Positions 19,147-28,866 of a stretch of 64,000 nucleotides of DNA are shown piece by piece; the first letter of the stretch is position 1; each line of letters starts with the position of its first letter. The stretch comes from Staphylococcus sp. NAM3COL9. GTDB lineage: Bacteria; Bacillota; Bacilli; Staphylococcales; Staphylococcaceae. Location: positions 11,674 through 75,673 of the forward strand of contig NZ_LGPC01000014.1 of NCBI RefSeq assembly GCF_001431205.1. Reading direction: 5' to 3'. The notes beneath the pieces are model-generated. The model was not told the DNA's origin. It made no database searches and worked only from the letters and a program-made list of their open reading frames with translations. Made by a program: the position numbers and the translations under genes.

Positions 19147-19235
19147 CGGAAACGGAGAGATTCGAACTCTCGCGCCGCTTGCGCGACCTACACCCTTAGC
19201 AGGGGCGCCTCTTCAGCCAACTTGAGTACGTTTCC
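19147..19235 (-). tRNA. tRNA-Ser(GCU)
   Basis: On the minus strand an acceptor GGAAACG pairs with CGTTTCC, discriminator G. The anticodon loop contains CTGCTAA (anticodon GCU), and there is a long variable arm and TTCGAAT in the T loop. 89 nt; the CCA is not encoded. It follows tRNA-Asn by 2 nt. Confidence 0.95.
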
Positions 19236-19237
19236 AA

Positions 19238-19312
19238 TGGCTCCACAGGTAGGACTCGAACCTACGACCGATCGGTTAACAGCCGATAGCTCTACCACTG
19301 AGCTACTGTGGA
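19238..19312 (-). tRNA. tRNA-Asn(GUU)
   Basis: On the minus strand TCCACAG pairs with CTGTGGA. The D arm is AGCTCAGTGGTAGAGCT, the anticodon loop is CTGTTAA (GUU), and the T loop is TTCGAGT. An encoded CCA ends the 75-nt gene. First of a two-tRNA unit. Confidence 0.96.
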
Positions 19313-19470
19313 ATAATTGATATCTCAATCAAGCACAAATACTATTATATCAACTACTGAGAAATTTTCAAGTACCTTTAGCAAAAAAATATGCGGAATA
19401 TTTACACTAAATTAATATAATATTCCACATATGAAATTTTTACATTTAAAATTAAGGAATGCTTTGTTAT

Positions 19471-20031
19471 TTATTTTTCAAATAGAGAATATTTTGCTAA
19501 TGCTTCATAAATATTTAATTGGGGTTTCGTATAGTCTATAGGAGATTCAGGATCAAAAGTAGCCACCCTAGCTGCTCTATCCATCATATAGTAATAATAT
19601 ATACCATTTAAGTATTGATGATTCATACTGTGTGCTGAAATATTAACAACTATAGTCTGATTATCGACAAATGTGATTTTACATTTTTTATCTTTTAAAG
19701 CTCTTATCGTTTGTACATAATGAATATTGATCCAAGTGTTTTCTTCTTTTCGGTCTGAATGTGTAGGAAAAAAATAAGTAGGAAATAATGGAGTGAATAA
19801 AATCGGGGGTTTACTATTAATACCTGTAATTCTCATTGTGTCTTCTTTTTTAAATACATAACTACTACCATAAAATCTACATGAACGATCTATAATCTTG
19901 TGTGTCCGTTCTTTTACGATATCACGCTCCTCCTTATACTTTAATACACAAGTGCCTTCATTTTGTCCTATAGGTAAATTACATGGTTGAAGAACCATAT
20001 CACCCTTTTTAATAATGTATTGTTGAATCAT
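19471..20031 (-). CDS. comK: Competence transcription factor ComK
   Basis: A 186-aa ComK homologue. The family core is visible: SCRFYGSSYVFKK, TGINSKPPILFTPLFPTYFF, PTHSDRKEENTWINIHYVQ and NHQYLNGIYYYYMM. It is the activator that binds AT-rich K-boxes and turns on DNA-uptake genes. The ATG at 20031 (MIQQYIIKKGD) is chosen because AAGGAGG lies 8 nt upstream; the longer in-frame extension has no such site. Length is normal, so it looks intact. coiA and the adaptor mecA, which targets ComK for ClpCP in Bacillus, lie further along the window. Confidence 0.93.
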   Translation of the reverse strand: MIQQYIIKKGDMVLQPCNLPIGQNEGTCVLKYKEERDIVKERTHKIIDRSCRFYGSSYVFKKEDTMRITGINSKPPILFTPLFPTYFFPTHSDRKEENTWINIHYVQTIRALKDKKCKITFVDNQTIVVNISAHSMNHQYLNGIYYYYMMDRAARVATFDPESPIDYTKPQLNIYEALAKYSLFEK

Positions 20032-20283
20032 AGCTGACGCCTCCTTAAAACTTACGGTGATATACAAATAATATAACACAAAGATTTTAAAATCAACTTA
20101 TATAATAAAATATATTATAAATTTTCTACAATTGATTTTTAGTTGTTATACTTTTGCATTTTCTTATTTTTTGAAAAGTTGCAAATTACACTTATATTTT
20201 CGGAAAAGTCTGACTATTTATTGATTTCAAAAATAAAAGGCTGTATACTATATGTAAATATAGATAGAGGGGCTGTGTTGAAA

Positions 20284-20502
20284 ATGAAAAACAATACAAA
20301 TGTTAAATACAATTCATTAGAATCTTTTGTGTCAACGATTAATGATTTAGGTATTGAGTTAATCATTGATGAATCGTTAAGAAATGTCCGTAAACAGCAG
20401 TTAGAAGACCTCATTGACCACGCACTTAAGAATAAAAACGAGCAGGATTTTAAACGTTATACTGAAGAATACAAAAACCTGGAGGAATTTCTCGTTGGAT
20501 AA
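20284..20502 (+). CDS. IDEAL-domain small protein
   Basis: A 72-aa acidic protein. The C-terminal half QQLEDLIDHALKNKNEQDFK fits the short IDEAL domain (L-I-D-x-A-L followed by a helical K/E-rich stretch), seen at the ends of small firmicute proteins. The ATG at 20284 is given; TTG at 20278 is better spaced from AGAGGGG and is an alternative. No function is established. It lies opposite and upstream of comK and convergent with lplA, with a shared terminator. Confidence 0.75.
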   Translation: MKNNTNVKYNSLESFVSTINDLGIELIIDESLRNVRKQQLEDLIDHALKNKNEQDFKRYTEEYKNLEEFLVG

Positions 20503-20525
20503 TTTTGTAGTTTATTATTTAAAAT

Positions 20526-20574
20526 AAGGTCTATTCCCTACTTACACCAATAAGTTAGAGAATAGACCTTTTTG
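20526..20574. terminator. Bidirectional terminator, IDEAL protein gene / lplA
   Basis: Arms AAGGTCTATTC (20526-20536) and GAATAGACCTT (20560-20570) with a partly paired interior, followed by TTTTG on the plus strand. Confidence 0.82.
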
Positions 20575-20601
20575 AGTTTAATAGTTATTAATAACTATCA
20601 C

Positions 20602-21591
20602 TTATGACATTAATCTAATTAGTTCATGGCGATTGATATCACCAAAATAATGATAAATATCGTAATTTGAAAATGCTTCTTCAATACTATCAAATTCGTG
20701 TAACGTACCTTCTAGTGCATTTTCAAGTTCTATAATGTCACCTTCACCAAAGAAATCTCCAAAAATTCTTGCATGCTCGATACGACCTTGTTTAACATCT
20801 AATTTAATTTGAACGAAGCCTTTTTCAAACTTCTCTTCTCTTTCAAAGTTATATTTTGGATTTCTACCATAATTCCAGTCCCAAGTACGATATTTCTCAT
20901 TACTCAATTTTTCAATATTTTTCCAATCTTCATCTGTGAGTTGGTATGTTTCGACTTGATTTACTTCTCCAAAAATAGTTTTTAAGATAATATCTTTAAA
21001 GTCATCAATATCAATAGGTGCTTCAAGAAATTCTGAAATATTTGCGACTCTGCTACGTACAGATTTAATCCCTTTAGATTTAATTTTTGCAGGATTAACT
21101 TTTAATGCTTTCTGAACTTCGCTCAATTCACTATTTAACATTAATGTCCCATGACTAAACATACGATCTTTCACTTTTACCATAGCATTGCCTGAAATTT
21201 TAGCTTTACCTACTTGAATATCATTTCTACCAGTCATTTCAGCATCAACACCAAGCGATTTTAATGCTTCAACAATTGGTTCAGTAAATTTTTTAAAATT
21301 ATGGAAACTGTTACCATCATCATCTGTTATAAAACTGAAGTTTAAATTGCCTTCATCATGATAAACAGCACCCCCACCAGATATACGTCTCACAACATCA
21401 ATATTATGTGCATCAATATATGGTTTGTTAACTTCTTCAATCGTATTTTGGTTTTTACCAATTATAATAGACGGTCTATTCACATAAAATAGAAAATAAC
21501 TGTCGTCTTTTGGCATATTTTTTAAAACATATTCTTCCATTGCTAAATTTAATGTTGGATCTGTAATACCATTATTATTAATAAACTTCAT
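20602..21591 (-). CDS. lplA: Lipoate-protein ligase LplA
   Basis: A 329-aa lipoate ligase that attaches free lipoate via lipoyl-AMP to E2 and H proteins. The catalytic domain carries RRISGGGAVYHDEGNLNFSF (the lipoyl-adenylate loop), GRNDIQVGKAKISGNA with the active-site Lys, and HGTLMLN. The C-terminal accessory domain (about 245-329) is present, as in stand-alone LplA. RBS AAAAGGAG precedes the ATG. Staphylococci carry two LplA enzymes; context matches the chromosomal LplA1. Confidence 0.94.
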   Translation of the reverse strand: MKFINNNGITDPTLNLAMEEYVLKNMPKDDSYFLFYVNRPSIIIGKNQNTIEEVNKPYIDAHNIDVVRRISGGGAVYHDEGNLNFSFITDDDGNSFHNFKKFTEPIVEALKSLGVDAEMTGRNDIQVGKAKISGNAMVKVKDRMFSHGTLMLNSELSEVQKALKVNPAKIKSKGIKSVRSRVANISEFLEAPIDIDDFKDIILKTIFGEVNQVETYQLTDEDWKNIEKLSNEKYRTWDWNYGRNPKYNFEREEKFEKGFVQIKLDVKQGRIEHARIFGDFFGEGDIIELENALEGTLHEFDSIEEAFSNYDIYHYFGDINRHELIRLMS

Positions 21592-21791
21592 CTATTGCAC
21601 TCCTTTTCCCTATAAATATACCCTTACCATATTTATGCTATATTTCCTCTGAAAATGCCAATCATTTACTTTAAATATGATAAAAAGTTTCAAAATCCGT
21701 TTATATCACACAATTTAATGGTTATTTGTTTATTTGTCCTCAGTTTTTTTGTATAATACTATCTAGTTAGCATTTCTAGGGAGGACTAAAA

Positions 21792-21977
21792 ATGACTGTT
21801 GCAGAAGTTGGAAATATAGTAGAATTTTATAATGGGTTAAAAGGCCGTGTAGAAAAAATTAATGATAATTCAGTAATTGTTGATTTAACAATTATGGAGA
21901 ATTTCGATGATTTAGACTTGCCTGAAAAAACTGTTATTAATCATAAGCGATATACAATCGTTGAACAAGAAGGATAG
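21792..21977 (+). CDS. DUF2187-family (YkvS-like) small protein
   Basis: A 61-aa protein with a KOW-like beta pattern: VGNIVEFYNGLKGRVEKINDNSVIVDLT. This is the DUF2187/YkvS signature. GGGAGGA precedes the ATG. It ends 6 nt before the next gene, so the two are co-transcribed. No function is known; a nucleic-acid-binding role is only suggested by the KOW-like fold. Confidence 0.85.
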   Translation: MTVAEVGNIVEFYNGLKGRVEKINDNSVIVDLTIMENFDDLDLPEKTVINHKRYTIVEQEG

Positions 21978-21983
21978 TAAAAA

Positions 21984-22586
21984 ATGAATAGAATTTCAAA
22001 GGCTTTAATATGGTTTCTTTTAAGCTTTATTGCATTCCACATCATCCTCTTCGCTATGTGGGGAGAAAAACAAGAGTATTGGTATTTATATACTGGCATT
22101 ATGCTCATAGCTGGTATTAGTTATCTCTTTTATCAAAGAGATATAGGATCTAAAAGATTACTTACTTCTCTAGGTGTTGGAATTGTTACTGGTATCGTGT
22201 TAATTATTATTCAGCTGATTATTGCAGCAATTTCTTCGGATATAAAATATCTTGAATTAATTAAAGAATTAACACGTACTGGCGTATATTTTAAATGGCA
22301 AATGTTAATAACATTAGTCTTTGTTATTCCTTGTCATGAACTCTATATGAGAACAGTTTTACAAAAAGAATTGATTAAATTAAACATACCAAGTTGGCTA
22401 AGCATTTTAATTACTGCGCTTTGCTCGGCTTCATTATTCTACTATCTAGATAATTTATGGATTGTTTTCTTCGTCTTTATCGTACAAATTGCACTCTCAA
22501 TAAGCTACTTTTATACGCGTAGAATTGCTACCTCTGTAATAGCACAAATCGTTGCAGTTGTAATTCTATTAATATTCCATGCTTAA
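21984..22586 (+). CDS. CPBP-like integral membrane protein with a degenerate protease motif
   Basis: A 200-aa protein with about six membrane segments. The stretch PCHELYMRTVLQKEL at about residue 115 sits where CPBP intramembrane proteases carry EExxxR. Here only one Glu and the Arg remain, and the second-motif histidines are not obvious. It may be an inactive or diverged CPBP protein. It follows the DUF2187 gene by 6 nt and ends at a strong terminator. Confidence 0.6.
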   Translation: MNRISKALIWFLLSFIAFHIILFAMWGEKQEYWYLYTGIMLIAGISYLFYQRDIGSKRLLTSLGVGIVTGIVLIIIQLIIAAISSDIKYLELIKELTRTGVYFKWQMLITLVFVIPCHELYMRTVLQKELIKLNIPSWLSILITALCSASLFYYLDNLWIVFFVFIVQIALSISYFYTRRIATSVIAQIVAVVILLIFHA

Positions 22587-22621
22587 CTTATTGTGGAACT
22601 TTATACGTTCTATTAAAAATT

Positions 22622-22669
22622 AAAAACTGGAAGATGCTCATTAAAATAATGAGCATCTTCCAGTTTTTT
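22622..22669 (+). terminator. Terminator after the CPBP-like gene
   Basis: A stem of about 19 bp: arms at 22623-22641 and 22649-22667 with core CTGGAAGATGCTCAT / ATGAGCATCTTCCAG, then TTTTTTG. Confidence 0.9.
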
Positions 22670-22743
22670 GTGTTATGTGAAATAGTTATATTAGTAGGCT
22701 AAGTATTTTTAGTAATTCCTACACTATATCATACGAGATGGTT

Positions 22744-22800
22744 GCCAAAGTCTACAGGATGAGGCTGAGGGTCTGCCTTATACAAGCGAGTACGAACTCA
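22744..22800 (-). repeat. Tail fragment of the dispersed 3'-end repeat (copy 4)
   Basis: Read on the minus strand, positions 22767-22744 match the tail of the repeat at 55862-55885 (CAGCCTCATCCTGTA then CTTTGGC) with only two differences. The hairpin part is absent here. It lies 3' of the minus-strand YunD-type gene. Confidence 0.65.
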
Positions 22801-22823
22801 TATTTATATTACAATCTTTCAAT

Positions 22824-24332
22824 CTATGTTATTACATTAAAGCTTTGTTTTTGATTGATTTTATACTGCTTGTTCTTCAAATTTCTAGATATTAGTTCTA
22901 CCATTGTTATTTCTCCAGTTTCATGAATAACTGCATTTTCTAAATACTGCCTATAATTTCTATAACAATAATCTGTCATGCTTACACGATACATATGATT
23001 CAGCCTAATATTTTTTAAATTAACACGGTTAAATGGTGCAGCATTCATATCAATTGTGTAATCTACGCCTTGCCAAAACGTGCATAATGTTTCATCAATA
23101 ATTGTTAAACTGAGTTCACCTTGGCTAAATTCTATATGTGAATAGCCATATTCTAGAATATCTTTTATCTGTTGTCCTTTTATAGTTAAATCAACTGGCA
23201 CGTCAGGATGTGGATACGCTTTATATAATGCTTCATTAGTTACTATTGCCTTTAAGCCTTCTTCCCCACTGGTAGGTAAATGTACACATGAAATATCATA
23301 ATCAAACTCTGATCGAATACCGTCGTGTAAAAGTTGTGTGAAAGGATGAGGTTTCGTAATAACATCTCCTAAACCATTTACTTGAGCAGAAATAGGTTTA
23401 ACATTTAAAACTTCTTTTCCCCAATGTTCAACAGTTTTTCTGTCATAAAATGTTAAGTTTAGTAAATCCTCATCTTCCTTATACTCATTTAAATCAACGA
23501 TCTGTGACTCTACATCTTCTAACTCATATGAGGTAGTTCTTTGCTTAAAGTTAATTTTTACATGCACTAATTGTTCCGCATTTTGACCTGCTTGCACATA
23601 CAATGTTTGATCATCTCTACCTATAAAGGTTTGATGTTGATGGCCAGTAATCAGTAAATCAATCACTCCTAGTGATTGCATAATTTTTTCCGCTTCATTC
23701 ACGTTTTGTTCGCGTTCATTTGCAGATTTATTAAGTTGGTTTATACCACCATGATATATGACTATGAGAAAATCTGGCATTTCAGTTTCATGAATAAAAC
23801 GAATCCACCTTTTAGAAGACACTAATGTTTTATCAATTTGCAGCTCATTCTCCATTTCGAAATATTCGCGGTTCATCAAACCGTCTGAAGTCAATCCAAC
23901 AATAGCTATCTTGACGCCTTCTATTTCTTTTATCGTATAAGGTGTAGAAAAATAAGGTTCTCGTGTACGCTTATATTCAATATTTGCCGATAGCCATGGA
24001 AACCTGGATAAAGAGACTGCTCTTGAAAAGAAGGATAAACCGAATTTAAATTCATTAGGACTGATACCGCTTGCATCATAATGCATAGCATTCATCAGTT
24101 TTATCATAGGATGACGCTTATACGGCGCAACAACCGCATAATAAAATGCAGCCAATGAACCAGCCAAACTACCGCCACTGTCCAACAAAATCACATGTTC
24201 ATTTTCTTTTCTTTTCGTTTTAACGTAAGTACCTGCTCTATATATATTAGAACTATGATCTCCGTTTAGAAAATGACTATGCATATCTGAAGTTGTGATA
24301 ACATCTATTGTAATTCTCTCACTTTTTTTCAT
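22824..24332 (-). CDS. Metallophosphoesterase / 5'-nucleotidase family protein (YunD-like)
   Basis: A 502-aa protein. The N-terminal metallophosphatase domain (about 1-260) shows TSDMHSHF, LLDSGGSLAGS and ITGHQHQTF. A C-terminal 5'-nucleotidase domain follows. There is no signal peptide, unlike secreted nucleotidases, so it is probably cytosolic like B. subtilis YunD. The first motif is SDMHSHF rather than the usual TNDxHG, and DSGG replaces DxGD, so metal ligands are atypical and activity may differ. RBS GGGGAGAG precedes the ATG. Monocistronic. Confidence 0.82.
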   Translation of the reverse strand: MKKSERITIDVITTSDMHSHFLNGDHSSNIYRAGTYVKTKRKENEHVILLDSGGSLAGSLAAFYYAVVAPYKRHPMIKLMNAMHYDASGISPNEFKFGLSFFSRAVSLSRFPWLSANIEYKRTREPYFSTPYTIKEIEGVKIAIVGLTSDGLMNREYFEMENELQIDKTLVSSKRWIRFIHETEMPDFLIVIYHGGINQLNKSANEREQNVNEAEKIMQSLGVIDLLITGHQHQTFIGRDDQTLYVQAGQNAEQLVHVKINFKQRTTSYELEDVESQIVDLNEYKEDEDLLNLTFYDRKTVEHWGKEVLNVKPISAQVNGLGDVITKPHPFTQLLHDGIRSEFDYDISCVHLPTSGEEGLKAIVTNEALYKAYPHPDVPVDLTIKGQQIKDILEYGYSHIEFSQGELSLTIIDETLCTFWQGVDYTIDMNAAPFNRVNLKNIRLNHMYRVSMTDYCYRNYRQYLENAVIHETGEITMVELISRNLKNKQYKINQKQSFNVIT

Positions 24333-24500
24333 ATGCCTCTCCCCTCATTTACTTTAGTTTAACATGTTTCTAAATACCCATGATAGCAAAAAAGAAATAT
24401 TACATTCTAAGAACTTTAATAATTTAAAAACTTTGCTTAAATCATCCAATAGCCTTATTTTTAATAGTTTCACAGTATTTTATGGAACATTGCAATTAAA

Positions 24501-24536
24501 AAGCCCTCTCTTGCACTATTTTCACAAGAAAGGGGG
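24501..24536 (-). terminator. Terminator of htrA-ktrD
   Basis: Arms CCCTCTCTTG (24504-24513) and CAAGAAAGGGG (24525-24535), one bulge or mismatch. On the minus strand GGCTTTTTAATTG follows. Confidence 0.78.
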
Positions 24537-24579
24537 TTAACTTAATATTTAATCACCATATAACTATCAAAATGAATTT

Positions 24580-25938
24580 TTAGCCAATTTGAATACGTTC
24601 TTTCGGATAATGGTATTTGTCTGGCTCTCTTCGGCCACCAATCATAATAATGAAACTAATAAGCCCTACACGACCAATAAACATCAGTATCATCAACACA
24701 ACCTTACTCATCCCACTTATGTCATCAGTAACGCCTAACGACAGTCCACATGTTCCAAACGCTGACATCACCTCAAAAAATGCTTGTAGAAATGATATTT
24801 TGCCATTTTCAACCACAAGTATCGTAATCATACCTGCAAATGTGAGTATTCCTGCCATAGTAAAAACAGCAAATGAACGTTGTACATCTGTCGTATGAAT
24901 TTCACGATTAAATGCTTTAATCGAAGTTTTTTCATTCTTATTGCTAAAGTTCAATAAGAATAAGATTAAAATTGCAAAAGTAGTCGTTCTAATACCACCA
25001 CCTACTGAACTCGGAGAAGAACCAATAAACATTAAAAGACTCATAATCACATTTGTACCTTCTCCAAAGTCACTTACATCAATGGTTTGTAATCCAGCAC
25101 TTCTCGTTGTTGCAGATTGGAACAGTGCATAAAATAACGATTTATGCCACGTCATATTTTGAAAAGCATGGTTATGTTCAAATAACAAAATAATTATTGC
25201 GCCAAATACAAACAATACTAAGTAAGTCATTGTTGTAATTTTTGCAAATAATGAAAACCTAAAATTAGGTATTCTATTTTTAATATATGCTTTAACTTCG
25301 ATTAATACTGGAAATCCTATAGATCCTAAAATGATTAGAAACATAACTATAGTCTGAACAAAATAATCGTTGGCATATGGAATTAACGATTGTCCTGTAA
25401 TGTCTAAACCACCGTTTGTTGTTGCAGATACAGCTACAAACATGCCCTGCATAATTGCATATTGCAAATCTGGGTTATCTCTATAAAAATAGAATGCTAA
25501 TAACGAGGCACCAACAAATTCTATAATTAAAATTGTACGGACAATATCTAGAATCAGTTTAACTGTACCACTCATTGTATCTTTATTATTATCAAGCATA
25601 ATAAGCTGACGTTCGCGCATACCAATATGTTTTCCTAAAAACACCCACAGCATCGTACCTATGGCCATGACGCCAATACCACCAATATTTAGAATAATCA
25701 TAATTATGATTTGTCCAAAAGTAGTATATGTCTCGACGATATTAACAGGTGATAAACCAGTCACACTCACGCCTGAAACTGCTACAAACAAGGAATCAAT
25801 CGGGTCAACATTGACCCCAGATTTATGAACAAATGGTAAATTAAGCAATAAAAATGCTACGATAATTGCAACAATATAATACATTACTATCCCTTGTTGA
25901 GGGCTTGATTTTTTTAACAATTGATTGAAAATGGACAA
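24580..25938 (-). CDS. ktrD: Potassium channel-like transporter KtrD (TrkH/KtrB family)
   Basis: A 452-aa membrane protein with the four-fold M1-P-M2 layout of K+ transporters. The four filter loops are visible: AVSGVSVTGLSPV, VSATTNGGLDIT, SATTRSAGLQT and SAFGTCGLSLG, each with the key Gly. It works with the RCK subunit KtrC/KtrA, which is not in the window. The start is TTG at 25938 with GGGGTG upstream. It lies 18 nt behind htrA. Assignment to KtrD rather than KtrB rests on the chromosomal location known in S. aureus. Confidence 0.88.
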   Translation of the reverse strand: MSIFNQLLKKSSPQQGIVMYYIVAIIVAFLLLNLPFVHKSGVNVDPIDSLFVAVSGVSVTGLSPVNIVETYTTFGQIIIMIILNIGGIGVMAIGTMLWVFLGKHIGMRERQLIMLDNNKDTMSGTVKLILDIVRTILIIEFVGASLLAFYFYRDNPDLQYAIMQGMFVAVSATTNGGLDITGQSLIPYANDYFVQTIVMFLIILGSIGFPVLIEVKAYIKNRIPNFRFSLFAKITTMTYLVLFVFGAIIILLFEHNHAFQNMTWHKSLFYALFQSATTRSAGLQTIDVSDFGEGTNVIMSLLMFIGSSPSSVGGGIRTTTFAILILFLLNFSNKNEKTSIKAFNREIHTTDVQRSFAVFTMAGILTFAGMITILVVENGKISFLQAFFEVMSAFGTCGLSLGVTDDISGMSKVVLMILMFIGRVGLISFIIMIGGRREPDKYHYPKERIQIG

Positions 25939-25956
25939 CGTTTATTCACCCCAACG

Positions 25957-27747
25957 CTACTTCAATTTAATCTTGATATCCTTAAGCTTACCATCTCTGT
26001 ATATTTTAGCTGGTAATGTATCCAAATCATCTTTATGATTAAAAATAATTTGTCTATATCTTAGATTATCTTCTAATTCTTTACCATCTAATTCTACTAT
26101 TACATCATTTTTTTGCAACCCAGATTTTTCACCTGTTGAATTTTCTTTAACCTCACCAATTAATACACCTGATTTCACTTCTTCAGGTAGTTGTAATGAT
26201 TGACGCGTTTCATCATCGATATCGGCAACATTAGTGATACGAATACCTGTATTAGGATATTTGACTTCACCTTTTGCTTCAAGTTCTTTTGCTACTGATT
26301 CAGCCTGATTTACTGGAATCGCAAAAGCAATACCTTCTACATTATCCATATCAATTTTCAAAGATGCAATACCTATTAATTTGCCATCTCTATTAATTAC
26401 GCCACCACCTGAGTTACCAGGGTTTACTGGTGCATCGATTTGAAATGCATCCATTAATACATCATATTGTTCATCTTTATCAATATCTACAGGTATATGA
26501 CGATTAAGACCTGATACAATACCTTCTGAAACACTGCCTTTAAAATCAACACCTAGAGGATTCCCTACAACAATAATGGGTTCCCCTAATACTAAAGTGC
26601 TTGAATCACCCATTTTGATTGGTTTAACGTCGCTTCTAGACTTAACTTTGGCTTTAACTACTGCAATATCAGAAAATTTATCTGTACCAATGACTTTTCC
26701 TATCGAGTAGTCTCCATTACCATATGTAATCTTTTGTTCTGCCTTATCTCCTACTACATGCGCATTTGTCATGATAAAAATAGAGTCGCCTACTTTTTTG
26801 TAGACGACACCTGACCCTAGCTCATTTTCATTACCTGCTTCTTGTGTCTCTTTCTCTGCAGAAGAACCTTTGTTGCTTGTATCATTCTCAACCGTTACTA
26901 TTGATTGTGTAGCACTATTTGCGCTCTTCATCGTAGCTGTATATGACTTTTCTTTATTCTTATTACTTTGGAAAATACTATCCCTCTCATTACCGTTTTG
27001 ATCAACGTTAGTAAATATTGCATTCATCAATGTTAATAATAATATAACTGCAATAACGATAAGTACTTTAGGCCATTGTTCTTTAAAGAAATATTTAACT
27101 TTTTCAACGCCGCTTAATTGTTTATTTCGACTTGCGTGACTTGGTTCTTGTTCTTGTTGTTGAGATGCATGCTTATTACGCTCTGTTGTGTGCGCTTTGT
27201 CCTGTTCTTTTGCATCTACATCATCATTTTCAACGTATGCTTCAACTCGAGATTGTTGTGCTTCTTCTGAATAAAAGTTATCTTCTTCATCAATTTTTGA
27301 CGACTGATTGTTTGATAATACGTTCTTGTCAGTAACCACAGTATCATTTTCTTTATTATCTGGACGATAATCTGTTTCTTGCTCAGACTTACTTTGATTA
27401 TGATAATTAGTATTTTGCTTCTGTGGGTAGTTTGAAGACTGCTCGGTATTTGATATCTGTTTCTCGCTTGGTGTATCTATATCTTCTTTAGAGCCACTTT
27501 GTTTAGCCATCATAGCCTGTTGTTGTTGTATCTCTTCTTGTGTTAGCTTTTCGATACGTGCTTTTCTCAAATTTTCTTTCACACGCTCCTCATTATTTTT
27601 GGCTAACTTTTGTGCTTTTTCTTCACGTTGTTCTCTGGCCTCATGCTCTAAATGAACACGTTGTTCCCGTTCTTCATTATGAAAAAACTCACGTCGTTTA
27701 CGTCCGTACTTTTCTTTAGGAATGACGTGTTTTTTATTTTGAGTCAC
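25957..27747 (-). CDS. HtrA-like membrane-anchored serine protease
   Basis: A 596-aa protein. Residues 1-220 are cytosolic, very charged and Gln/Glu-rich, opening with a conserved [20 protein letters not shown] patch. A single membrane helix at about 226-245 is followed by a trypsin-like domain with His in TNAHVVG, Asp in FSDIAVV and Ser in NPGNSGGG, and a C-terminal PDZ domain (about 500-596). The protease domain is outside the cell and acts in quality control. The GTG at 27747 is chosen, with TAGGAGGG upstream. The S. aureus orthologue is near 770 aa; here the linker is shorter by about 170 residues. Confidence 0.9.
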   Translation of the reverse strand: MTQNKKHVIPKEKYGRKRREFFHNEEREQRVHLEHEAREQREEKAQKLAKNNEERVKENLRKARIEKLTQEEIQQQQAMMAKQSGSKEDIDTPSEKQISNTEQSSNYPQKQNTNYHNQSKSEQETDYRPDNKENDTVVTDKNVLSNNQSSKIDEEDNFYSEEAQQSRVEAYVENDDVDAKEQDKAHTTERNKHASQQQEQEPSHASRNKQLSGVEKVKYFFKEQWPKVLIVIAVILLLTLMNAIFTNVDQNGNERDSIFQSNKNKEKSYTATMKSANSATQSIVTVENDTSNKGSSAEKETQEAGNENELGSGVVYKKVGDSIFIMTNAHVVGDKAEQKITYGNGDYSIGKVIGTDKFSDIAVVKAKVKSRSDVKPIKMGDSSTLVLGEPIIVVGNPLGVDFKGSVSEGIVSGLNRHIPVDIDKDEQYDVLMDAFQIDAPVNPGNSGGGVINRDGKLIGIASLKIDMDNVEGIAFAIPVNQAESVAKELEAKGEVKYPNTGIRITNVADIDDETRQSLQLPEEVKSGVLIGEVKENSTGEKSGLQKNDVIVELDGKELEDNLRYRQIIFNHKDDLDTLPAKIYRDGKLKDIKIKLK

Positions 27748-27985
27748 CTTAATCCCTCCTAATCTCACATAAACCTTCACAATCTATTATGACATAAGAT
27801 AATAGATAATTCTTCTTTATTTTCTTTTATAAAAACAGATACATTCTGATTATAATCACTTTCTCCCTGAATTTCTAACTTTAAATGATATTCTCAAATA
27901 TTTAGATACTTGCTACTGAATTACTAAATGATAATATTAAAATTTTAGGATAACACATTATTGTCTTCACATGTTTTACATAAAA

Positions 27986-28016
27986 AACTGGAAAAGCTCT
28001 ATGAGCTTTTCCAGTT
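27986..28016 (-). terminator. terC terminator
   Basis: Perfect 14-bp stem AACTGGAAAAGCTC (27986-27999) / GAGCTTTTCCAGTT (28003-28016). On the minus strand it continues with TTTTATG. Confidence 0.88.
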
Positions 28017-28026
28017 ACGTTAACAT

Positions 28027-28830
28027 TTATTTTTGTTTTTCTTTTTTCTTGTTATTTCTTAATGAAGTTAACCAACCAATAACTACTAATAATATCATGA
28101 CAGTCCAGAAAATAGATTGCCATAACATACTATGTGGGAAGTGTTCAGGTAAAACAGCGATTTTTTCATGTGCGAGTACCATAACCACTAATTTAATACC
28201 TACCCAACCAACAATAGCAAAAGCTGCGCCTTCTAAACCTGGGTATTTGTTCAATAAGTTTACAAACCATGTTGCAGCGAAACGCATAATTACAACCCCC
28301 AACATACCGCCTACGAACATAACAGCAAATTGACCTAAATCCATACCACCGAAGTGAATGCCAACTGCAGGTAATGTCACTGCGATTGCAAGAGCCGCAA
28401 GCATTGAATCAATAGCAAATGCGATATCTGCGAATTCAACTTTTAAAACAGTGCCCCAAAATGCTTTAGGGCTTGCATGAATCTCTCCACCATCTTCATC
28501 AAAGTGGTGATCATCACCAGCTTCTTGTTCTTCCTTATCTTTCTCTTTAAAGAAGGATATCAAATTGGTTATGGACATATATAATAAGTATAGCGCACCA
28601 AGTGCTTGTATCCACCAAAAATTTGCGATAATACTGATTAAGAATAATGATATAAAACGGAATACTAATGCACCTAACAAACCATAAAACAAAGCTTTTT
28701 TACGTTGCTCAGGTGGTAAATGTTTAACCATAACTGCCATAACTACAGCATTATCTGCAGCCAATAATCCTTCTAAAAATACTAGAACAACGAGCACCCA
28801 TAAATAAGGTAAAATCATACTTGGATCCAT
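28027..28830 (-). CDS. TerC-family membrane protein (metal-related)
   Basis: A 267-aa protein with about seven membrane helices, the acidic EGLLAADNAVVMAVM near the N-terminus and the matching EFADIAFAIDSMLAA in the second half, both with the conserved acidic residues of TerC proteins. Recent work on Bacillus homologues links them to Mn2+ export or metalation of secreted enzymes. The ATG at 28830 is chosen over TTG 28839 because AAGGAG is then correctly spaced. A yybP-ykoY riboswitch lies upstream, which supports a manganese role. Confidence 0.9.
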   Translation of the reverse strand: MDPSMILPYLWVLVVLVFLEGLLAADNAVVMAVMVKHLPPEQRKKALFYGLLGALVFRFISLFLISIIANFWWIQALGALYLLYMSITNLISFFKEKDKEEQEAGDDHHFDEDGGEIHASPKAFWGTVLKVEFADIAFAIDSMLAALAIAVTLPAVGIHFGGMDLGQFAVMFVGGMLGVVIMRFAATWFVNLLNKYPGLEGAAFAIVGWVGIKLVVMVLAHEKIAVLPEHFPHSMLWQSIFWTVMILLVVIGWLTSLRNNKKKEKQK

Positions 28831-28866
28831 ATAGGACAACTCCTTAAATTTTTAAACATAAAAATA

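Noticed and set aside
19010..19225. 71-aa plus-strand frame over the tRNA region
   Set aside because: It reads through the antisense of tRNA-Ser and its terminator; both tRNAs fold convincingly on the minus strand.
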